Part shown: piece after piece, positions 50,886 through 62,200 of the stretch
Layout of the letters: each line of letters opens with the position of its first letter
Numbering within the stretch: position 1 is the first letter of the stretch
Notes under the pieces: model-generated
Databases searched by the model: none
What the model saw: only the letters and a program-made list of their open reading frames with translations
Told to the model about the DNA's origin: nothing
DNA from: Oegoconia quadripuncta
Lineage: Eukaryota > Arthropoda > Insecta > Lepidoptera > Autostichidae
DNA length: 64,000 bases
Direction: 5' to 3'
Assembly: GCA_949316235.1 (NCBI GenBank)
Contig: OX438750.1
Coordinates: 2,618,501 to 2,682,500, forward strand
Translations under genes and position numbers: made by a program

Positions 50886-51205
50886 AGCCCGTATTAATAA
50901 ACCAATCTCAATACAAATCTTGAGGCTGTATCAACCGAGATGCGTCTTAAGCTCAAGCTCCGCGCTAATTTATAAACCAATCTTGAGGTCTACTCAGCTG
51001 AGATCACTTCTCAAGTATTCGCCTCAGCGGCGAATGAATGATAGTCTTGAGTTTCGTTTATTAATACGCGCACCTCTCAAGTGAGTACTACTTGAGTATG
51101 CACGTGCTTTCCAGGTCTCAAGTTAGGTTTATTAATCAACACGTTTACTTGAGACCGGTCACAAGACTGTTCTCATCTTGAGAATGGTTTATTAATACGT
51201 GCCTT
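50886..51205. mobile_element. CCCGTATTAATAAA-family MITE, full copy inverted
   Basis: Reverse-orientation partner of 49650-49979 about 0.9 kb away; shares TATTCGCCTCAGCGGCGAAT and GAGACCGGTCACAAGACTG. The two copies could form a large stem-loop. Confidence 0.65.
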
Positions 51206-51323
51206 ACTGTGGAACCACGGAGGGCTGCGAGTATATACCGGATGAGTTTTTTTACCGTAAGAAAAAAAATAGGGCAAATTAGGTAAGTGAAATAGAAGGT
51301 ATTGGCATACGTTATTATTATTA

Positions 51324-51794
51324 TTAGGAGCCCATACTGTCCCACTGCTGGGCAAAGGCCTCCCTCCTCTCTCTCCACGGCTCTCTATTGCAGGCCTCCT
51401 CCGACCAGTTGGTTAGGAACTTATCCAACTCATCCCGCCATCTCCTTTTCGGTCTGCCGCGACGCCTTCTTTCTAATAGTGGGCTCCAGGTGGTGGCGAT
51501 TTTGGCCCACATGTTGTCTGGCATGCGACAAACATGGCCCGCCCAGTCCCACTTCAGCTTGGCGGCCGTTGTTGCTATGTCAGCAACACGGGTCTTAGAG
51601 CGAAGTGTAGTGTTTCGGACGCGATCGGTCAGTTTAACATTTAGTACACTGCGCTCCATGGTTCGTTGGCAAACCTTGAGGCTGGACCTTTGGGCTTCTG
51701 TCAAAGACCAAGTCTGAGCGCCATAGGTGAGGATCGGGAGAATGCACACATCCATGAGTTTGCGCTTTAGTGACAGTGGAAGGTCGCCCTTCAT
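51324..51794 (-). pseudogene. RTE-like LINE ORF2 C-terminus, open frame
   Basis: 156 codons open to the natural stop: LPLSLKRKLMDVCILPILTYG (end of the reverse transcriptase thumb region), MERSVLNVKLTDRVRNTTLR, KLKWDWAGHVCRMPDN, RRGRPKRRWRDELDKFL and EAFAQQWDSMGS. 5' truncated, so no catalytic YADD. It lacks frameshifts, unlike 11990-12378, so it is younger. (AATAA)n-like tail at 51306-51323. Confidence 0.85.
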
Positions 51795-51891
51795 GTGTGT
51801 GGCATACGTATTTTAATTTTTTTTCAAACCATCATCGAATAAAGCCTTAATTGTGTTAGTCGACGGTCGCGGCTGTCCTTTGTTCCCAGTA

Positions 51892-52173
51892 GTTCTGTTG
51901 GATAGTTCTGTTAGCCGAACTAATGGGATTTTTTTGTCCCACTAGTTCTAGTGAATAACATGTCAACCTAACACGAAGGGTATGGCGGAAGCGAGCCTAA
52001 CCTATCCATGTCGGGGTGCCAAAAACTCCCGTGCTCGCTTCGCTCGCACTCGAATTAGAACTCGACAGAACTACTGGGAATCCCTAGTACCATTTGTTCT
52101 GTTGATAGAACTAGTGAGACAAAAATTCCCATTAGTTCGGCCAACAGAACTGTCCAACAGAACTACTGGGAAC
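51892..52173. mobile_element. Foldback MITE with ~68-bp arms
   Basis: GTTCCCAGTAGTTCTGTTGG at the left and its complement at the right; arms continue through GAACTAATGGGA and TTGTCCCACTAGTTCT. The loop contains CTCGCTTCGCTCGCACTCG. Confidence 0.85.
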
Positions 52174-52199
52174 ATAAGGCGGCTGTAGCCTATTCCCCA

Positions 52200-52564
52200 T
52201 AATTACACCATTAAAATAATTAAATAAAGAAAACTTGGAGAAAATATGAGTTCTAAATAAATTTCGCACTATAGTAACCTTACGAAATGCACCAGTCGCC
52301 TATCAATTACTGACCGGAGCGTGTGTTTTTGAAAGAAAAAAAAACTACCTATGCCAATAACTTCTATTTCACTTACCTAATATGCGCTATTTTTCCCTTA
52401 CGGTAAAAAAACTCATCCAGTATAATGATATTTCACCATCAACAGCCTTGTAAGCCTTGTGTACATCCGCCCTGTTGGAGCACAACCTCCTCTCACTGGG
52501 GCACGGTATGAGCCATAATCTTCTTCTTCTTCTTCTTATTTTTGAGGATGGCAACCAGTCAACC
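52200..52564. other. No gene; repeat fragments
   Basis: 52335-52430 is the inverted relative of the repeat at 51215-51305 (CACTTACCTAATATGCGC). A (TTC)n run lies at 52521-52536. Nothing else is supported. Confidence 0.5.
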
Positions 52565-52930
52565 TCATTGTCGAGGGACATTACTGCCAGTTTCGAGTGA
52601 AAATTTTTATTTATCTTATTTCTTCAGTTTATAGGTCAGTCTCAATCAAAACAAGTAATTCGTCGTATACAGAGTCTAGTCACGGTCAAGTCATTCTTCA
52701 GTAAAGTGGCAGAATGCTTTACAAAAGATTTTGGCGGCTTCTTGTGGGAACCCGAAAGCTCCGTTACGCACTTTAATTTACACTTCCCTTCACCTGTACA
52801 CCAACACTAACGTTTGCTGCACAATATTCTGCCATTATTAAGCTTCAAAAGTTAGAATGGACAAATTTTAAGACCTATAAAGAAAAATGCTACTTCACTC
52901 GCCGAGTTCCCGCCAAAAAGCCGAGCCATA
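52565..52930 (-). repeat. Dispersed repeat, inverted copy of 2305-2680
   Basis: See 2305-2680; the shared part runs from GCTCGGCTTTTTGGCGGGAA (complement) to AAACTGAAGAAATAAG. Confidence 0.6.
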
Positions 52931-53470
52931 ATCCACCCCGCGGATTTGTCAGGCTTAGTGGCCATCTCATGAATCCTAATTTTAAAACATTAACATTTGT
53001 TCATTCGCTGGCAACTTTTCAAAACTCAATCTCTAATGTGCGTAGTTCCGTTATTATGGTTCTGGTGAACCCCAGATTCACAGCGAGGTTCATGACTCTC
53101 AGTGTTTTTAAGCAGCTCTTGTAGGTCACCGACTTGGCTTAACGACTGTCTTTAATTGAAAACAACTGGTACCGACTGTTTAACGTGCCCTCCGAAGTAC
53201 GAAAATACTCGTATTAAAATGCAATTAGCAAAACGAATAGCAAATGTGTCTCGCCAAAGATATTTATTTAAAGATATTTTTCTTAGCTAATTTAAACTCT
53301 TAATTAAAGTATAAAAATACAGTGGCACATTTATGGCACACATTGGATACTAGCACCCTGCTCACACTTCAGATGTTTGATAAAAATAAATGAGCGGTAT
53401 ATTCACATAATTCAATTCTATATTAAGAGGGTTTATCCCGCAGGTATTCTATACAAACTTGCAAGTTCAA
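52931..53470. other. No gene seen
   Basis: A short match at 53035-53100 to 28580-28640 (TTCTGGTGAACCCCAGATTC) marks an old repeat. The rest is AT-rich. Confidence 0.45.
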
Positions 53471-53489
53471 ACTCGAAATGAATAAACCT

Positions 53490-53720
53490 TCTTTTTTTTA
53501 TATAATTGAATTAATTCGCGTCTGACCACAATCTCACCTGATGGAAAGTGACGAAGTGGTAAAGATGAAGCACGCGATCCCAGCAAATGCCTATTCACTC
53601 TGCCCTTGAAGATCCCAAGGTTGTAGGATTCAGGAAAGACTGACGCCGGAAGGGAGTTCATGCCTTGGCTGTTCGGATGATGAACGAAGAATCGAACTCT
53701 TAGTGCGAATGTTCGGTATA
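53490..53720 (-). pseudogene. LINE ORF2 C-terminal fragment (LPASVFPESYNLGIFK)
   Basis: The minus frame reads VRFFVHHPNSQGMNSLPAS, VFPESYNLGIFKGRVNRHLL, then SLPLRHFPSGEIV and a T-run. The NSLPASVFP...YNL..FK..V..HL pattern is the end of an insect non-LTR ORF2. Confidence 0.75.
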
Positions 53721-54267
53721 TTAACTATATACGGGTGGAATCCCTATAACTCATAAACTAACCTAACCGATTTTAATGAAACGCTATAAGCTTAAAGCAC
53801 GTACCTACATTCTACCATAGAGGAATAACAGATTCTACATAGATATAAAAGTAAATAGAGATTATTTTCGTAAAACAGTAGAATTACTAAAAAAATTGCA
53901 ATATATTCTTTTAAATTCGATATTTTGAAAATGTTTTCTATTAACTTTTTAGATCTGTGTTTCCTGCTTATACGTATAAAATTTCATTAGAATCGGTCGA
54001 TTAATTTAAAATGGACTCGAATGTTTGTATGGAATGCCGTGTGGCCTCCCTCTTGAGCCATCTTAACATACTTAAAAAAAAACTTTTAATTATCTTTTAA
54101 CTCACTTATGATTATTACATATTATTGTGTACAAAGACGAATAATATAAAGTCCATCAAGGATTTGCAGAGGCAATATTCTGGCTCTACCTTCAGACCCT
54201 CGGCATCATGTAAATTGAAAGTGCTCATGTCAACAAGACAAACTAGCCCAAATTCGATTACCTTGCA

Positions 54268-54500
54268 ATTTAGATAGATAGATAAAGCATTTATTTACGC
54301 CACTGCGTTCACACAACTACACAATTTTTAAATTACAAAGAAATATACATACAAATAAAAGTAAAGAATAGAAAATACAAAGAGCGAGTGTGTGCCGCAG
54401 TAGCACAAATGGGTTATAACTCAGTGTGGCACATCACTCAAAGAGCGAAACACTGGTTTTCAGTTACAACCCCTACAAGTACGAGTGCATAAAAGTACGC
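54268..54500 (-). repeat. Non-LTR 3' end, inverted copy of 7893-8125
   Basis: Near-identical to 7893-8125 on the complement; its (AGAT)n tail is at 54271-54285. Confidence 0.75.
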
Positions 54501-55796
54501 GCATGTTCCCGTCTGCGTGTACATTTGTGGTCAATCGTGAGTGAAAAGTGTCGGTTGTTGATACAGCTAGTGTTGAGTAGTAATTATGATAACAAGTTAA
54601 ATGAATGATAATGATGTGACAAAAGGAAAAAGAGAAGTGCATAGAAAGTTCCACTAAAGGTAACGCTTTGGAATTCCAATTTTTTGTTTTTCCAACCTTT
54701 AGACGCACACGGACACCGATCGGTGCCAAAAAATTTTTATACCGTCAACACTTGCGGACACCGATCGGTGACAATGGACACTCGATTTTCAACTCTCAAT
54801 TGTTATGATTATAGGGTTCCAATTCCTTTGGACTGTGTTTGTACTTGTTCTCTATTAAATTCCGCATCCAATAATGTGCGCCATGTTATGTTAGCTATGA
54901 TATTTAAGCTAGCTGTATTTCCGAAGAGAATTTTTTTCTTTTTGACTAGGAGTATGGGCATAGAATTCCAACTACTTTTTTTTATTAGAACGGGCTTAGA
55001 AACCTACCATAGAGCACCCGATTCTCATAACAATTTATTTAATTAACAAGCTTAATGATCCATCTAATCTAAATTTGCTATCACAGAGTTCCAGTCAATA
55101 CATCCCTGCTCCATCATCAGATCAGCTGTATCATAACATAACATTGTCACCGAACTTACATTATGCCAAATTTCTTTTTAATCAGATACCAGCAAGTTGT
55201 AGAAAATATACACAATGTAAATTAAATAAAAGCTTTTAAATAAAATTATATACACCCGATAGATAGCAACAGCTACACGCTCAAAAGTCAAATATGTAAA
55301 TGTCATTTGGCACTGTCAACTAAAATGTTACTTAAAAGAACTTAAAAAATATCAATGAAAACTATGTTTATACACCTTTAAAAATGCAAGATTCAATCTT
55401 AATGCACTAAAATCTTAAAAAGACATTAAAAAAACTGACTACAGTTATTAACCTATGAAAAATCAAAAACATGACGAATGTTTTATGGTGTTCTAACACC
55501 TAACATGTTATTCTAACCAAATATGGGCGTGGCCTGTTTCATTAACCAAAACAAGCGAACATGTTATCCGAGGTGGACTGCAATGTCTTGCTAACATGTT
55601 CAGCAAACATGTTTTTTTACTTGTGTTGTTATTTTTTGAAGCAGAAGACCCGGCTTTGGTCTTATATCTTGTCCGGCCACATTTCATTGCGTCCAGCGCA
55701 TTCGCATTTTGTTAGGATTGCTATTTTCTTACTTGAATGAAAAATTATTAAACAAGTTGACCTTTAACGCAGGTTTCTGCCAAAGCAAAAAATGTA
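54501..55796. other. No gene supported
   Basis: A palindromic word GACACCGATCGGTG occurs twice (54713-54726, 54758-54771). A short match at ~55080-55130 resembles 63650-63700 (AGTTCCAGTC/AGTACCAGTC...CTCCAT). A plus frame at 54684-55046 is open by chance and matches nothing. Confidence 0.4.
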
Positions 55797-55890
55797 GTAG
55801 TCTGATATCCATAATACAAACCTAGTTGCTTAGTGTGGAACTAGATGGCGCTGTGTGTATGCGCAAAGATATTATTTATTTATTTATTAT
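55797..55890 (+). repeat. SINE-A tail fragment
   Basis: GTAGTCTGATATCCATAAT...GGAACTAGATGGCGCTGTG and an ATTTATTTATTT end; head missing. Confidence 0.7.
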
Positions 55891-56179
55891 TTATTTACCG
55901 GTATTTTCGAAACTGTAATCGATTCGTTAAATACAAAATTAATTTTGCTTTACGCCACGCAACAGTAGTGCATTAAGCTCCTTTGCCATGGTTGTCTTGC
56001 AGAGATCTCTTTAAGCGATAAGACCACCGTTATACACACGTACCTACCGTACATGTAACACACGAGAATTGCGCAACAATTGTATGCAAAAGTCTGTTAT
56101 TTTTACACGATACGCGTGCCGATGGGTGTCTAGTTGTTTTTCGACATATAAATATAGCTGTTCAACTAAAAATAACATG

Positions 56180-56221
56180 TTAGGCTACAATTTTGTATTT
56201 CACCACGTATTCTGGATATAC
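56180..56221 (-). CDS. Gene C exon e: C-terminus
   Basis: 42 bases after TTCGTTTTCAG: VYPEYVVKYKIVA and TAA. Confidence 0.86.
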   Translation of the reverse strand, partial: VYPEYVVKYKIVA

Positions 56222-59200
56222 CTGAAAACGAAAAAGGTAGTTTAAAAAACTATAAACACACAAGAGTTCCACTATTCGCCGCCTAAAATGTACTGATAGT
56301 ACACTACAGTTTAAATGAAATGAAACTTGATATGTCTATGTAGTTCGTATGACATTACTATAAATATGGTATCTTAGAGCTGATTTTTTGTTTTTTTTTA
56401 TGCACGACGAGATCGTACTTGACCTCAATCACACCTGATGTTAAGTGAAGATGAGGTCGAAGGTGGAAGCGTACTGACCCGGAAACCCCAACACATTTGG
56501 GGGACTGGGTATCTTACCTCTGACAACCGGAACACAACAATGCTATTAACATTGCTGCTTGGCGGCAGATTTAGATAAGATGGTGGTAGCTAGCCACGCG
56601 GACATTTAAAACGCCCTACCACCAACCAAACCGAGTACTAAAACATGTACCACGCTGGGGATCGAACCCGCGACCTCCGAATTGTAAACCCAATGTTGTT
56701 TACATTGAGCCACGGAGGCGGTTAAATTGGCATATAGGTGGTTTAATTTCACGCACGCGCAGTACGGAGATTCATATGCGACTGGGGATTCGTTGAGTTC
56801 TTATCATGCGAAATTTATTTGGCACTCATATTCTCTCCAATTTTTTTTAGTTATTTAATTTAATGTTGTAATTATGTGAAATAGCTACAAATACCGTCAA
56901 ATGACACAACGAGTAATTTGTTAACGGTTTCGAAATAAAAAAACATAAAAAAAATTACGCCCCGAATACAGAACCTCCTCCTTTTTTGAAGTCGGTTAAT
57001 AAACTAACTATGCCAAAAGGGCAGTGAAGAGAGCTATGCTCGGAGTCTCCTTGCGGGATCGAATCAGAAATGAGGAAATCCGCAGGAGAACCAAGGTGAC
57101 CGATCTTCGGGCTAGAAGAATTGCCAAACTTAATTAGGACCAATGGCCGTTGGGGGGGAAAGGTTCTCGACTGGCGACCACGAAGCGTCCCGAAGACCCC
57201 CATGGACCGACGATTTGGTAAAGATTGCGGGAAGCCGCTGGACGCGGGAAGCGTAGGACCCGATCTTTGGGGGAGGCCTTTGTCCAGCAGTGGACGTCTT
57301 TCGGCTGATATGATGATGCCAATACCTTATATTAGGTATAATATGCCTGATTTTTACCTTGGGTAAAAAAACTCATCCGCTATATGTATTTATAAAATTT
57401 AAATACCTGCTCTCCTTTATAAACGACATATTCATGATATTTGAGTCCGAAGAGACTTGGCTTGCCCACGACAGAGTTGAAGTCTGGAGGAGGATTGGCC
57501 CTCTTATCAGCACTTGTCTTCACATCCATCCTGCCAAGAGATACACGGCAGAGCAGGATCCGCCTGGAAAGGAAACGAACACTTTGGTGCAGCAGCTCGG
57601 CTTAGCGCTGAGACCTCAAACGCACGTGCTTACTGGAGCAGTACTCACTTGAGAGGTGCGCGTATTGATAAATGAAACTCAAGACTATCATTCATTCGCC
57701 GCTGAAGCGAATACTTGAGAAGTGATCTCAGCTGAGTAGACCTCAAGATTGGTTTATAAATTAGCACGGAGCTTGAGATAGCGTCAACTGCTTAAAACGC
57801 ATCTCGGTTGATACAGCCTCAAGACTTCTATTGCGATTGATTTATTAATACGGGCCTTAGATAAGATGGTGGTAGGTAGCCAGGTGGACATTTAAAATGC
57901 CTTACCACCAACCAACCCGAGTGCTAATAATAATAAATAATAAATAAATATCCTTAGACATAAACACAACGCCATCTAGTTCCACAGTAAGCAACTATAC
58001 GCTTGTGCTGTGGATACCAGATGGTCGATATACTAGATAAATACATTTTTTTTTGTATATAAATACTTATTATAAAATGTAAACATCCATAACTCGGGTA
58101 CACATGTCCGTATTCATCACACAAACATATGCCTCTAGCGGGATTCGAACCCGCAACCTTTTGGTATAGTGGTCAGAGTTGCTAACCACTACACCACACA
58201 GGCCCTCAATTATTATTATTATAAATATAAATGCTAAACATTATGTCCCTCTACGCATTCGTAAACCCTATATTGTTTACATTGAGCCACGGAGGCGGTT
58301 GACTTTACACCAAAAAAACATTTTCACGTTTCAACGGCGATGGGCTCAATATCACGTGTACATTTCTGTATATTTTCGCTGGCAGGTTCACCATCCACTG
58401 CACCAAACGGTCGTCGTTGTCAATAAGGTTAACATTATGATCATTAAATACTAATGATAATGTAATTATTGTATTATTTATATTTATTCGCTACATTTTT
58501 TTTTTACAAAATCTAGGCTTGTGTTATGTATACTAGATGGATGATAAACTACACAAATACTTTTTTTTTGTAAATAAATAGTACATGTATAAATGAAAAA
58601 CATCCATAACTCGGGAACACATATCATGTCTGTTTTCATCATACAAACATAATATGCCCCTAGCGGGATTCGAACACGCGACCATTTGGTATAGTAGCAG
58701 AGTTTCTAACCACCACACCAAACAGGTCGTCCAAAATTGTAAGTAGATTTTAAACAACACTTTCTTTTTTGTGTCATCTAATTGTATTTACCCAAAATCA
58801 AACAAACAAATGCTTTCATTTCATTCATGTGGCATGTTTTTACTTGGCATTACTTTTACTAACATAGTTCTTAAGTATACTAACAATAGTTATTTTTCTT
58901 CTTCAATTTATTAATGACCACCGCCCTCGATTTAACCCCTTGGTACGACATAACATTTTATTTTTTGTTATTATTATGTATTATTCCATTATTTCCATAG
59001 GTATGGCTAAAAAAATAAAGTCTTATGCGAGCAGATTGAAACTTTATGATATGGTTTCTCTAGCAACTCGTAGAGAGTTTATAGATGCGTTATTTGATTT
59101 AAAGGTACTAAGACAAAAAATCGACAGTCGCCAATTACTGGCGCTTTTCCACTTCCGTGCCCCTGTCAGAGTTCCTCGTAGTGCTATAACACCGTTATGT

Positions 59201-62200
59201 CCGCCTCTACGAAAAACTGTCTTGGGTAGTAGTTCACCAATCTCAAGGCTAAGTAAGATATTGAATACATGCAGTGATAAAACGAATGTGCACTTTGATT
59301 CCATTGCTAAGTTCTACAGAGCAGCTTTGGATTGTCTAACACATTAGAATCTTAAAATAATTTAAGAAGTTTTTTTTTGTTATATATTATTAGTGTTATA
59401 TTGTTTGTTATATTTATAACAACTATTGTTAGTGCATGTGGTGGCTACCTGTAAGTGATTGTTACACTTAACTGTATCAGTTTACTTAATGTGTATTAAC
59501 ATGTCCATTGGTAAACTGGAGAATAAAAAATTAAATAAAAATTATTATGTTAAAATCAATCTTGCAGCGGGCTGATGGCCTCGCCTGGGGACTGCAGTTG
59601 GTCAATGTCTTGAGACGAACAATTTGTGCTCTGATTAGTCGGTTTACTATTTTAACTTCTTACCTCACGCACTGGAAGCAGTTTCTGTCCCCATGCGAAT
59701 TACATCCTTTCGATCCGAACACGTATTGGTTGCTCTTCGAAGAGTGCTTGGCGAAGTATATACCGGCGCCGAAAAAACCATCTGCAAATGTTTGCATTTC
59801 AACTCATTTACTCAAAGTAGGACGCTGGTATCTCTTTTCGTAAGCCATCACTTATCAGGAAAATAATACTATGTCATCAACAACGATGTACTGTAAATCA
59901 TCATTAATGAATACTAGAAATAGTAAAGGACCTAATATCGAGCCTTGTGGTACGCTTCTTCTTTTCTTTGTGCTATTAGAATCGTCACCCTTTTCAAGCG
60001 ATATTTCTGCCAGTGTCGAGTGTGATAATAACTCCAGTTATTAAATCATTCATATTTTTTATCTTGCGTAAGATAACAGTGCCTTAAGTCTATATTGTGA
60101 AGATAGGGGTAGGTACCACAAGGTTCTATAGGTCTTTTCGATGTCATTTTTGCCATAATAGCATAGACTTATGACCATAAATCTGCAAACATCAAACCGT
60201 TTACCCGTTTTGGGCAAATCCTCTGATAAAAATTATGAAAATCGTGCACCGCGAGCGATCTATAACAATCAGTTAGTTTGTGTGCTTGAACCCAAGACTT
60301 AAGTGGTACTTGTTATCGTGCCCTGCCTCTCCAGGTTCTTACACAGAGAAAGACCTTTTTCAAGCAAACCAAAGAGCCATCGACGTTGCTACTTTCTGGG
60401 CCAAACTATTTTAGGAAAAAGGTAAAATCTTATTATTTTAAGTGTACTCGTACCTTGTGTATGTACCTACAAAATAAAGCATATTTGATTTGGTTGTCCT
60501 GTGATAAATTGCTCATCATCATCATGCTACCACTGCAGTATATCCCACTGTTCTATCATACAAGTCTACGTGACTGTGTTTACTTATATTCATGTATATA
60601 AGTAATTGCGTCCTTGGAGGCCGAGCGCTCTTCAATTTTTCTTTAATATATCAAAGCGCTTAGTCAATGTCACTTGTGACCCGCGAACTGGCTGTTTCCT
60701 CGCTCAACGCTTAAGTATAATTTATTTAGTAAATATTTACCTTTGTTTGAATGACGCTCGTCGAAACCATTTTGCAAGATGTCATCTATAGCATCTGAGC
60801 CATGAAACAGTATCCTTTCGTTAACATAAGTTTTCCTCGATTTCTTCGCCACATCTTTGGCTATCTCGGCCTGCCCATTCCTGTATTTCTTCCATAGGCA
60901 ACAGTTCTTCACTTTCTTTACCTGAAAACATGTGTCTATTTTCAGCTGACAATCATAAATGGGGAGGATTATCTTTGGGGGAGACCTTTGTCATGTGTGT
61001 CGTGGACGTCTTTCGGGTGATAATTCTGAATGCACTTTTTTGTGACTTGAAATCACACCTGATGTTAAATGAAGATGAGGCGGAAGGTGTAAACGTACTG
61101 ACCCGGAAACCCCATCTTATTTCGGAGACTGGCTATCTTATCTCTGACAACAGGAACACAACAATGTTAGTAACATTGCTGTTTGACGGCAGACTTAGAT
61201 AAGATAGTTGTCGCTGGACAGGCGGACATTTTAAAATGAATGAAGTCCAGTGTTTAGGCGTGTAGAGGGTGTTTGTTAAAACACACACACAAACTTTCGT
61301 ATTTAAGGTCTACCAAAATTAACCCGACAAACGTTGCAGAGTGTATGTATAGGATATACCTATTACGAAAAAAATAAAACATGAAACTTTGAGTTGGACA
61401 TTAATGGCCGCGCGCTCTAAGTACATAAAACGTGCCGCGGTATCTTTGAAGACGCCTCTGACGACCACTCGCCGCTCGCCGCCGCCGGCGCTTGCCCCGG
61501 CGCCGCCGCCGCGACGCGCTGTGATTGGTTGCGCCCTGTGCCCCGCCACCCTCCACCCCCTTTGGCGTTTTCCATATCAAATCAATCAATCCATTTTGAT
61601 TTGATTTTGATTGAATGGGTTTTTTCTCATTGATAAAACAAGGTACAATCGAAATGAAGTTAGTCTGTTAATGTGTATTTTCCATTTGCACTTACATTTA
61701 ATTTTTTTACTCGGAAACAAATTTTTAAAGCTTTTTTTAATGAATATATTATTTAGAAATGTTTTTGTGAGTTGGACCTTAATGGCCGCGCGCTCTATGT
61801 ACTTTGCCACAACACACAAACACGTGCCGCGGTATCTTTGAAGACGCCGAAAGGCGACCACTCCCCGCTCGCCGCCTGCGCTTGCCCCGGCGCCGCCGCG
61901 ACGCGCTGTGATTGGTTGCGCCCGCCGCCCCGCCACCCGCAATCCCCTTTGGCGTCTTCCATATCAATGGAACGTTGCCTGTTTTTTCTCATTGATAAAA
62001 CAAGGTACAATCGAAATGATTTAAGTCTGTTAATGTGTATTTTCATTTTGCACATTTAATTTTTTTACTCGGAAACGTAATTTTTAAGGCTAGTTTTTTT
62101 CTGAATATAGGTATATCTATTTTATTGTCATATACGTGCAATTGCCAAAGATTGTCGGGTTAATTTGGTTAGACCCTATATACTGAGTTTTTTTAGCGTA

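Noticed and set aside
54684..55046. 120-codon plus-strand ORF
   Set aside because: No recognisable motif, no splice signals, Cys and Phe scattered as in random AT-rich translation.
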